Shown here piece after piece: positions 52,214 to 59,694 of a stretch of 64,000 bases of DNA. The notes beneath the pieces are model-generated. The model was not told the origin of the DNA and ran no database searches. It saw only the letters and a list, made by a program, of their open reading frames with translations. Numbering within the stretch: the stretch's first letter is position 1; each line of letters starts with the position of its first letter. The position numbers were made by a program, and so were the translations under genes. Source of the DNA: Planctomycetaceae bacterium (GTDB taxonomy: Bacteria; Planctomycetota; Planctomycetia; Planctomycetales; Planctomycetaceae). The stretch is taken from assembly GCA_002724315.1 (NCBI GenBank), contig PBOJ01000027.1:82693-146692 (forward strand), in the 5' to 3' direction.

Positions 52214-53353
52214 CTAGCGGATCATGATGCACGAGGGACTGGGAATCTTGATCGGATCGCCCACCGACTTCAGTCCACCACTCTTGCTGTCGATCCGGAA
52301 CACGGCCACGTTGCCGCCGGGCATGTTGGCGCACAAGAGCAATCGCCCATCGGGAGTGATCGCCAGGTTCTGCGGCCCCTTGCCCAGGCTGGGCACGATC
52401 GCCACCGTCGTCAGCTTGCCGGACTTGCCGACACGGTAGATGGCGATCGAATCGTGACCACGGTTGGTCCCGTAGACGAAACGCCCGTCCGGGGTCACCT
52501 TCACGTCGGCACAGTAACTGGTGCCATCGAAGTCAGCCGGCAGCGTCGAAAGCGTCTGGCGTTCAATCAACACCCCGCTTCTCTTGTTGTAGTCCAGTAC
52601 GGACACCGCGTTGGAGAGTTCGTGAATCACGTACACCCAGCGACCGTTGGGGTGAAACGTCAGGTGACGCGGGCCGGCACCGGCCGGAGTCCGTACGAAG
52701 GGCTGTCGTGGAATGGTCAACTTGGCGTCGTCGGCATCGAGCCGGTAACTGAGAACCTGGTCGAGTCCGAGATCGGCCGAGAGCACGAAACGGTTGTCCG
52801 GGCTGATGACAAAACAGTGGGCGTGTGGTCCGGCCTGTCGAGTGGGATTGACGCTGCCGCCCTTGTGCTGCACGAAGGTGGCCGCCTTCCCCAGCGAGCC
52901 ATCCTTGCCGATCGGCAGTGAAGCGACACTGCCGGAAGAGTAGTTGGCGACGACCAGTGTGCGACCGGTGGCGTCGACATCCAGGTAGCAGGCCGTGGTG
53001 CCCAGGGCCGACTGGCGATTGATCAGCTTCATGCGACCGGAATCTCCCTCGAGCCGAAACGCCGCGATCTCGTCATTGACATCGTCACTGAAATTGTCGG
53101 CGTGGATCGAATAGAGGAACTTGCGGTCCGGAGAGAGGGCCAGGAAGAACGGATTCTCGACGTTCGTCGTTCGGTGGACCGGTTTCACCTGCCCGCTTTT
53201 CGAGTCGACCCGCAAAGCGTGGATCGCTCCCGCGTCGCCCTTGCCGAAGGCCGACACGAAAACCAGCAACCCATCATCTGCGGCCAGTGGCATCGCCATC
53301 ACGCTACAGATCAATCCCAGTGCCATCGCGGAGCTTTTCCATCGGTCGGACAT
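52214..53353 (-). CDS. Exported lactonase-family beta-propeller protein
   Basis: A 379-residue protein of the 6-phosphogluconolactonase-like (Lactonase, PF10282) family. An N-terminal signal peptide (KSSAMALGLICSVMAMPLAAD) makes it extracytoplasmic, unlike the cytosolic housekeeping enzyme. Seven blades are suggested by repeats such as FFLALSPDRKFLYSIH, ACYLDVDATGRTLVVANY, GPHAHCFVISPDNRFVLSAD, GPRHLTFHPNGRWVYVIHE, CADVKVTPDGRFVYGTN and GPQNLAITPDGRLLLCAN. Real catalytic residues of the family are poorly known, so it could hydrolyse a sugar lactone or only bind. Same strand as and upstream of the DUF1501 gene. A 162-base gap separates it from the DUF3293 gene. Confidence 0.9.
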   Translation of the reverse strand: MSDRWKSSAMALGLICSVMAMPLAADDGLLVFVSAFGKGDAGAIHALRVDSKSGQVKPVHRTTNVENPFFLALSPDRKFLYSIHADNFSDDVNDEIAAFRLEGDSGRMKLINRQSALGTTACYLDVDATGRTLVVANYSSGSVASLPIGKDGSLGKAATFVQHKGGSVNPTRQAGPHAHCFVISPDNRFVLSADLGLDQVLSYRLDADDAKLTIPRQPFVRTPAGAGPRHLTFHPNGRWVYVIHELSNAVSVLDYNKRSGVLIERQTLSTLPADFDGTSYCADVKVTPDGRFVYGTNRGHDSIAIYRVGKSGKLTTVAIVPSLGKGPQNLAITPDGRLLLCANMPGGNVAVFRIDSKSGGLKSVGDPIKIPSPSCIMIR

Positions 53354-53516
53354 CTTTGCTTCCTGTTCTCATCGTGGGTGTCAGTCGATTGCCGTGTTTT
53401 CTCGTCCCCCCAGCTTACCAAACCAGTGTCGACCTCTCGCCGTAGCAGAGGACCGAAAAACTGTCCCGAGATCCTGTGGCTGCACACAACCCGGAGTCCC
53501 GTTGATGGATCACCGA

Positions 53517-53954
53517 CTAGTCCGCCTCCGCCAGGCACCGCACCAGTTCGGCGACGCCACCGGTTCGCCCACAGACGATTGCCACCTGATCGAACCTGCG
53601 GCCGATCGCCACCGCGTCGTCACGTTCGATCCCCAGCACCAGCAGGCTGACCTCCGGCTCCCAGTCGTCGCCGTCGGGAACACCCCATCCCGAAAAGACA
53701 TCGAAGCCCCGGCCGGCAAGTTCCGCCTCCAGGGACTGGTGCCGCGAGAGATTGACCTCCTGCGGCAGTTGCTCCGACCCGGGATTGGCTGCGGAAATGA
53801 ATGCCCACGCGATGCCCGATTGACCGCCGGTCCGGTCGCTCAAGTCATCGGCCGGTTCGCCGATCCTCAGCTCGACGGTCGTGCCCCCCACGTCGGCCCG
53901 GTAAGCCGTGGCACGATAGGCCTCCAGCAACTGCTCTGAACGGTCGTCACTCAC
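53517..53954 (-). CDS. DUF3293 family protein
   Basis: A 145-residue cytosolic protein. The GTG at 53954 is favoured: GGAG lies 9 bases upstream and it begins 19 bases after the stop of the preceding gene, whereas the ATG at 54026 would overlap that gene by 53 bases. It matches the DUF3293 pattern: LLEAYRATAYRADVG, GIAWAFISAANPGSEQLP (the conserved NPxS), NLSRHQSLEAELAGRGF, DDWEPEVSLLVLGIERDDAV and RFDQVAIV at the end. Function of the family is unknown to me. Its presence in a run of secreted proteins looks incidental, although the short spacing makes co-transcription likely. Confidence 0.8.
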   Translation of the reverse strand: MSDDRSEQLLEAYRATAYRADVGGTTVELRIGEPADDLSDRTGGQSGIAWAFISAANPGSEQLPQEVNLSRHQSLEAELAGRGFDVFSGWGVPDGDDWEPEVSLLVLGIERDDAVAIGRRFDQVAIVCGRTGGVAELVRCLAEAD

Positions 53955-53973
53955 GCGTCGGAACTCCAGCCGT

Positions 53974-55383
53974 TCAGAATCGCCAGGCCGGGTGCTCGGC
54001 TCCGGTCGAGCGAACCGTCTCGACATACAGCCCCGTCTGTTTCGCCGGGGCCCGCCCGGAGTGTTCTCCCCGGTCCATGATTCGGTAGACCAGCAGGTTG
54101 TGCCAGTGACCGTCGGCCAGTCGGACTACCGCCGCATTGGGGTGATCCATGAACCAGGGCTTTCTGCTGGGGGTGGGCCCGAACTGTTCCAGCGCGTCAC
54201 GGGCCAGTACCGGGTCGAGGACTCCGTTTCGGTCCTCGTTGAGCGGCCAAAGCACCAACCGGTCCCGCTCTCGCCCGAGAGGATTCGACACCAGGTAGGG
54301 AGTCCCGTCAGCCGCCTGGTTGAGCGACACCGGAGCCTGCCCCTTGGTCTCGGGACACTCGAGGATCCGCTTCCAGTCTCCTCCGTCGGTCGATCGCCAA
54401 ACCCGCAGTACGTGTTCGTCGTAGGACTCGTAGGCAAACCGCGCCGAGAACAACAGCGATCCGTCGATATCCCGGATCAGCGTGGGCTCGATCGCCACCA
54501 GTCTCACCTCGACGTCATAGACCACCTGCTTTTTGGAGGTCTTGCGATCGGCCATAACCGGAGAAAATGCGACCGGCCGCCAACGACCGTCCACGCACTT
54601 CCAGCGGGACACGCCGACCACGTGGGGCTTGGCAAACCACGCCCGGGTGTCACCGGTCGTCGCCGCGACGGCCATCAACAGGTCATCCCCGTCAGGAATC
54701 CCCATCCGCAGGCTGGGGCAGTAGATCTTCCATTTCGTACCGGCCACCTTCAGAGGATTCGCCTCGGTGAACGTCTCGGTTCCGGTCACCGAGAACCGCT
54801 TGCCATCAAACGCCAGGTGCTGCAGTTCGGTCGTACGAACCATTCCCCTGGTCTTCTCCCGCTTGTCGTACGATCCGTCAGGCTTCATCGGAAAATCCAG
54901 AGCCTCGCAGAAACCCACCCCGGTGCCGGCGTGAGGATGAGGGCTGCCATCGGCGCGACGGGCACCGAAGGGAACAAATCCTCCTTTCACACCGTGCTTG
55001 AGCACGACCCGCCACTTTCCGGTGATCCGATCGGCGTACCGGGTCGTCCGCGTCACGGGCACCGGCTTGGCCTGGTTGATCTTCGCGGCATCGTCGAAGA
55101 CCACCACGTCCATGCCGGCTTCAAAGTCGCCCACCGGAAACCCCTCGGTCCGCAGGTTGCACATCAACCCCGCCTGGGTGGGTCCGGCCTGGAACAGGTA
55201 CCCGGTTCCGTACCGGAAGCCATCACCATCGGCGGGCACGACCAGGTCAGCCGGGCCTCGACTGACGGAAACAATTCCCCGCTTCGCTGCCGGTTCGGAA
55301 CGAACCGAATGCGGGAAGACCGCAGCCCCGGCCGCTGCCGCCATGCGACTCAAAACCACTCGCCGTGAAATCCTTCCCATCAC
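53974..55383 (-). CDS. Tat-exported hypothetical protein, sialidase-like propeller suspected
   Basis: A 469-residue protein with twin-arginine signal ISRRVVLSRMAAAAGAAVF. I cannot name its family. The mature protein is rich in beta strands with Trp/Asp motifs (HVVGVSRWKCVDGRWRPV, LRVWRSTDGGDWKRILEC) that resemble Asp-box blades of sialidase/BNR propellers. The central PSLRMGIPDGDDLLMAVAAT and the C-terminal DHPNAAVVRLADGHWHNLLV would fit blades too. Candidate role: glycosidase or sugar-binding propeller outside the cytoplasm. Same strand as WD40 (90 bases away) and DUF3293 genes. An ATG one codon later (55380) is equally possible. Confidence 0.72.
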   Translation of the reverse strand: MMGRISRRVVLSRMAAAAGAAVFPHSVRSEPAAKRGIVSVSRGPADLVVPADGDGFRYGTGYLFQAGPTQAGLMCNLRTEGFPVGDFEAGMDVVVFDDAAKINQAKPVPVTRTTRYADRITGKWRVVLKHGVKGGFVPFGARRADGSPHPHAGTGVGFCEALDFPMKPDGSYDKREKTRGMVRTTELQHLAFDGKRFSVTGTETFTEANPLKVAGTKWKIYCPSLRMGIPDGDDLLMAVAATTGDTRAWFAKPHVVGVSRWKCVDGRWRPVAFSPVMADRKTSKKQVVYDVEVRLVAIEPTLIRDIDGSLLFSARFAYESYDEHVLRVWRSTDGGDWKRILECPETKGQAPVSLNQAADGTPYLVSNPLGRERDRLVLWPLNEDRNGVLDPVLARDALEQFGPTPSRKPWFMDHPNAAVVRLADGHWHNLLVYRIMDRGEHSGRAPAKQTGLYVETVRSTGAEHPAWRF

Positions 55384-55472
55384 ATCACTCCTCCACGCCC
55401 CATTGCTCTATATCGGGGATTCCCGATTCCGGACCCTCAAAGACAACAGACCGATTCCTCGTGGACGATCCG

Positions 55473-56567
55473 TCAACCAGCCACCGGCTTCTCCTCGGAT
55501 CCCGGCGGCGCGAAGACGTGCAGTGGAGAGAAATTGGCGACGTAATTGCCCTGCTTGTCCCGTACCGCTCCATTGCCTTGGCTGTTCCGGTTGGATGCGG
55601 TCACCACGATCCGTCCGTCCCCATGAACCGCCAGGCTGTGGCAGTTGGACATCTTGGTCGAGTTGAAGAACGGTTTCTCCTGGCCCGGCTTCAACAGCAG
55701 GAACTGGCCGGAACCCGGCTGTCCGCTGGTGACCACCGCCCAGAATCCATCGGGATGCCACGCCAGGTCAAAAACGAACCCGTGATTCTTGGCTCCCAGG
55801 CGAGCCGTGTGTGCGATCCGGCATTTCGGCCAATCCAGCCAGTGAATCGTGGGGATGGCAATGGATCGACCGGTCGCCTGGGGCTCTCCGCCGGCGCAGA
55901 TCAACGTGCGTCCCTTGTCGTGGAACCGCAACAGCCGCAGACCACCGACATCCTGGATCCGCTTGTAGAAGTGCATCCCCGCCAGTGTCGTCTCGCCAAC
56001 ACATTTTCCGCCAGGCAGCTCGAACCGCCTGAGGACACCGAACAGGTCTCCGGTCACGATCGCCTGCTTTGCCGGATGGATCGCCACGGCAAACACCTCC
56101 GACGGATGATCCTTCACCTCGTGCAACAGCCTTCCGTCGACAGCCGACCACACCCGGACCGCCCCGTCGCGGCCGGCAGTCACCAACGCCTGGCCGTCGT
56201 CGGAAACCGACAGCGATCGGATCCAGCCATCGTGAGCCTGTTCGTGATGCCAGGCAATCTCCGGTGTTCCGGCAATCCCGCGCGTCGCCTGCAGCCGGCC
56301 CCAGGTGTCCGCACTGAAGACCAGGTCACCACCCGGCTGAACCTCCAGCCACGAAATCCACCCGTGGTGTCCCTCGACACGGTCCACCTCGACAGTCTGT
56401 TCAGCACACAGGTCCCATCGCCGAATCGACGCGTCATAACCACCGGCCACCAGCATCCGCCCGCACGCGGTGAAACGGGCGACCATCAGTTGACGATCGC
56501 AGTCGAGCTTGAACAGCTCCCGCGGCTCGGGCGGCTTCTTCTCGGTGGGCTTTGGCGCGTCGGCCAT
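55473..56567 (-). CDS. WD40-repeat protein
   Basis: A 364-residue protein of WD40 repeats: FTACGRMLVAGGYDASIRRW, VQPGGDLVFSADTWGRLQAT, VSDDGQALVTAGRDGAVRVW, IHPAKQAIVTGDLFGVLRRF and AVHGDGRIVVTASNR are visible blades; six or seven are plausible. The N-terminus is MADAPKPTEKKPPEPRELFK with no signal peptide, so it is cytosolic as read. It starts 25 bases after the DUF1501 stop, so it closes a three-gene unit (short DUF1549/1553, DUF1501, WD40). Possibly an adaptor in signalling; real partner unknown. Confidence 0.9.
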   Translation of the reverse strand: MADAPKPTEKKPPEPRELFKLDCDRQLMVARFTACGRMLVAGGYDASIRRWDLCAEQTVEVDRVEGHHGWISWLEVQPGGDLVFSADTWGRLQATRGIAGTPEIAWHHEQAHDGWIRSLSVSDDGQALVTAGRDGAVRVWSAVDGRLLHEVKDHPSEVFAVAIHPAKQAIVTGDLFGVLRRFELPGGKCVGETTLAGMHFYKRIQDVGGLRLLRFHDKGRTLICAGGEPQATGRSIAIPTIHWLDWPKCRIAHTARLGAKNHGFVFDLAWHPDGFWAVVTSGQPGSGQFLLLKPGQEKPFFNSTKMSNCHSLAVHGDGRIVVTASNRNSQGNGAVRDKQGNYVANFSPLHVFAPPGSEEKPVAG

Positions 56568-56592
56568 CTGTGTGTCTCCGGCCCCACGGGCC

Positions 56593-57870
56593 TCAAATCA
56601 ACAACTCGTCGACCTTGTGCATGTCATCGTGGGCGATCGGCAACGGTTGGGTTCCGTTCATGTACTCGGCCTCGGCCGAATCGAGACCGACCGCCGAGAA
56701 CCAGGTGTGAAACATGTGACCGATATCGTAGGGAGTGGTTTTGACGTCGGTCCCGTCGGGCAATGTCTCTCCGACAACCGTTCCCGGACGAATCCCGCAA
56801 CCGGCCATCGCCACGCTCCAGGCATTGGGCCAGTGATCCCGACCAACCGAGCCATTGATCCGCGGCGTGCGGCCAAACTCGGCCATCATCACCACCAGCA
56901 CCCGTTCGTCGAGACCTCGGTCGTAGAGATCCTCAATCAACGCCGTCACCGACTGGTCCACCTTGGGCATCCGGCTGGCATGCGAGTTGAAGTTGTCTCC
57001 GTGGGTGTCCCAGCCGTAGGAGGTGACCTGGACGAACCGGACTCCGGCCTCGATCAACCGTCGAGCCAGCAGGGCGTGGCGACCGAGATCATGAGTCCCG
57101 TAACGCCGGCGGTCCTTTTCCGAAAGTTTCGCCTCGTCGAACAGCTCGACGTGCTTCATCAGCGTTCCGGCCACGTCGTAGACGTAGCTGTTGGCCTCGT
57201 TGAAGTTGGCCCGACGGCGGTCGGCGAACTGCCGGTTGAATTTCCGTCGCAGCTCCTGCCGGGCCGCATCCGCGGCCGCACTGATCGAATCGGGCCGCAC
57301 CAGGTTGGCCGGAGGCTTGCCGTCTCCCAGGGCCAGTGCTCCGTACTTGGCCCCCAGGAACCCGGCGTGCTTGGCGATGAACCCACCGTTGCCCGGCTTG
57401 ACCCACACGTAGGGTGGCAGGCCGCTCTCGGTCGGTCCCATCAACTTGGCCACCGCCGAGCCCAGGTAGGGGTAAGTCACACCACGGTTGCGAGGCTGAC
57501 CCCTGAGGATCTTGGGAACACCCGAGGAGTGATTCGCGTCCTCGGTCTTCATCGACCGGACCACCGCCAACCGCTTCATCTGACGCGAGAGCTTTGGCAT
57601 CAACTCGCTGACATGTATGCCCGGGAGCGTGGTCGGAATCGAACGGAACGGGCCCCCAAAAGGTGTGTTCGGCTTCGGATCCCAGCTCTCCAGTTGGCTC
57701 ATGCCGCCATCGAGCCAGATCAGCAGGATCTGCTTGTCATTGCGGGCCATCTCCTCGGCGGCCGCCGGTTGCAATATCCCACCCAGCCCGGCCACCCCGG
57801 CCCCACCAGCCACCGCACCCAGCATGCGACGTCTCGACCAGCCGTGTTCCCACGAACGGCAGTGGTTCAT
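56593..57870 (-). CDS. DUF1501 protein, class B type, with short cytochrome-like partner
   Basis: A 425-residue DUF1501 protein, the shortest of the set. Twin-arginine signal WSRRRMLGAVAGGAGVAGLGG. Motifs: LDGGMSQLESWDPKP, MAEFGRTPRING, GRDHWPNAWSVAMAGCGI and GTVVGETLPDGTD. The ending YDIGHMFHTWFSAVGLDSAEAE differs from both [15 protein letters not shown] and the normal orphan ending. It follows the short DUF1549/DUF1553 gene by 36 bases. This is the only pair here in which a class B-like DUF1501 has a PSCyt2/PSD1 partner, which suggests a different subsystem. Confidence 0.92.
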   Translation of the reverse strand: MNHCRSWEHGWSRRRMLGAVAGGAGVAGLGGILQPAAAEEMARNDKQILLIWLDGGMSQLESWDPKPNTPFGGPFRSIPTTLPGIHVSELMPKLSRQMKRLAVVRSMKTEDANHSSGVPKILRGQPRNRGVTYPYLGSAVAKLMGPTESGLPPYVWVKPGNGGFIAKHAGFLGAKYGALALGDGKPPANLVRPDSISAAADAARQELRRKFNRQFADRRRANFNEANSYVYDVAGTLMKHVELFDEAKLSEKDRRRYGTHDLGRHALLARRLIEAGVRFVQVTSYGWDTHGDNFNSHASRMPKVDQSVTALIEDLYDRGLDERVLVVMMAEFGRTPRINGSVGRDHWPNAWSVAMAGCGIRPGTVVGETLPDGTDVKTTPYDIGHMFHTWFSAVGLDSAEAEYMNGTQPLPIAHDDMHKVDELLI

Positions 57871-57906
57871 CTGGTTTCTCCGAATGCTCTCGATCCGACA
57901 ACGCGG

Positions 57907-59571
57907 TCAGTGGTTCAAGCAGAATTCCGTCGACGCCAACAGGGCCCAGGCCAACTGCCCGATTGCTTCGATCCGGGCCGCCCCGGTCTTGTTCTCCAAC
58001 AACTTCGCCACCACCTGGACGTCCGCCGTCGTCGGACCACGGCTGACAACAGCCAAGAACAGTGCCTCGCTGAGTTTCCCCGTATCCGGTTCGGCTGCCA
58101 GTTTCGTGACCAGGTTTCCCGGCCGGGGCTTAACCAGCTCCAGCACTGCCTGGTCGTGCATCAGGTACAACGCCCCCTTGACGGTTGGCGCGAAATCGAC
58201 CTCCGGCTCTTTCGGAGGATTCGAGAACGTCTTCAGGAACTGCTTCTGCAACTCGACGAGTGACTCGGTCCGGGCCACCACCTTCTCGAGCGTGTCATCG
58301 GTTGCCGGTTTCACTCGATCGATCTCGCCGGTGGCGACCAGGGTACTCCAGAAGAGCTGTTCGGCCGAAAGCCGTTTCTGGTTCGCCACGGTATAGGAGC
58401 TGCGCGGGGGCAACGGCTGGTCTCCGGGCAGCCGAGAGCTCCGCTGGTAACAACGGGTCCGGGCCAGTTGGCCCAGCAGCCATTTGATATCAAACTTGTG
58501 CAAGACGAATTCGCCAGCGAGCCGATCGAGCAGTTCGGGGTGCGTGGGAGGATTGGCCGAATGAAACAGGTCCAGGGGTTCGACCAGTCCGCGCCCCATC
58601 ATCACGAACCACAACCTGTTGACGATGTTCCGGGCGAACAGCGGATTTTTTCCGGTCGCCAACCCGCCGGCCAGTTCTCTCAAGGGGCTGAACTTCAGCA
58701 CACCCGTCCGCTTGGCCTTTCGATCCGGAGCCACCAAGTACTCCTCTCCCTTGGGAAAGGTCCGGATCGACACGTCGCCGGCTCCCGGAATCCGTAACGG
58801 CGTCGTCCGAGGATCACGAGTGAAGACCGACTTGAACTCCCTGGGCTTGGTCATCACCTTCTCGGTCACCGCCGGAAACTCACCTCCTCGCGACTGCATG
58901 TTCTCGAAAATCATGTGCAGGCCCTGGAAATCGACCTGCTTGTAGTCCTCGATGCTGACATGGTCGTGACACTGGGCACAGCCAAAATCAACACCGGCCA
59001 TCAGTCGGCCGACATCCCTGGTCAAGCCCGGCACGTCGACAGGGGCCATCGCCCCCTCCTTGGTCAACCGCGCCGTGAGAAAATAGGCGGCACCGCGGAG
59101 ATTCTCGTCGGTGGCGTCCGGCGAGAGCATCGCCCGGGCCACTCGATCCCATGGCAGGTTCTGGTTGAAGGCGTACCGCAGGAACTTCGTCCACTCGGCA
59201 TGTTCGCCCCGCCGCTCCATCAACATCACGTGGAACAGTTCCTGCATCCGTCGCGGATAGTCGTCGCCTGAGAGCAGCGAATCGATCAAAGTAAACCGTT
59301 TGTCCGCTGCGGTTTCGCCAAGAAACCGTCTGGCCTCGGCAACCGTCGGTATGCGGCCGGCCAGGTCGAGCATCACCCGTCTCAGGAACTCCGCATCATC
59401 GGACATCGGGGCCAGGGGTTGCTTGCCGGCCCGGGATTCCACCAGGCGGTCAATCACCTGGTGCAGAGGTGCCTCGGCAGCCTGGACCAGGTTCGATCCG
59501 TCGGCAGCAGCCAGGCAGGCCACCAGCAAGACCAGTGGCTGCCGCATCAATGAACTTCGAGACCAAACCAT
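57907..59571 (-). CDS. Short-form DUF1549/DUF1553 protein
   Basis: A 554-residue protein from the ATG at 59571, which has GGAG 3 bases upstream, with a Sec signal after VWSRSSLMRQPLVLLVACLA; an ATG at 59547 is an alternative. DUF1549 (PLHQVIDRLVESRAGKQPLA) carries the haem motif CAQCH in GCAQCHDHVSIEDYKQ. DUF1553 follows (GKNPLFARNIVNRLWFVMMG) but lacks the long blocks of the large family members and its final motif is reduced to STEFCLNH. No PSCyt1, LamG or discoidin insert. It is followed by its DUF1501 and a WD40 gene. Confidence 0.88.
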   Translation of the reverse strand: MVWSRSSLMRQPLVLLVACLAAADGSNLVQAAEAPLHQVIDRLVESRAGKQPLAPMSDDAEFLRRVMLDLAGRIPTVAEARRFLGETAADKRFTLIDSLLSGDDYPRRMQELFHVMLMERRGEHAEWTKFLRYAFNQNLPWDRVARAMLSPDATDENLRGAAYFLTARLTKEGAMAPVDVPGLTRDVGRLMAGVDFGCAQCHDHVSIEDYKQVDFQGLHMIFENMQSRGGEFPAVTEKVMTKPREFKSVFTRDPRTTPLRIPGAGDVSIRTFPKGEEYLVAPDRKAKRTGVLKFSPLRELAGGLATGKNPLFARNIVNRLWFVMMGRGLVEPLDLFHSANPPTHPELLDRLAGEFVLHKFDIKWLLGQLARTRCYQRSSRLPGDQPLPPRSSYTVANQKRLSAEQLFWSTLVATGEIDRVKPATDDTLEKVVARTESLVELQKQFLKTFSNPPKEPEVDFAPTVKGALYLMHDQAVLELVKPRPGNLVTKLAAEPDTGKLSEALFLAVVSRGPTTADVQVVAKLLENKTGAARIEAIGQLAWALLASTEFCLNH

Positions 59572-59694
59572 GAGCTCCGATGATACTCCGAAACAGGGAT
59601 CCGGTGACATGATCCCCGGCGCGCCTTGCCGCAGCCATCCTGATCGGGGAGGATCGTCGTTGACGAAAACAGGCATTCGACGATCAACCGGGGT

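Noticed and set aside
56509..58263. 584-residue plus-strand open frame
   Set aside because: Antisense of the short DUF1549/1553 and DUF1501 genes.
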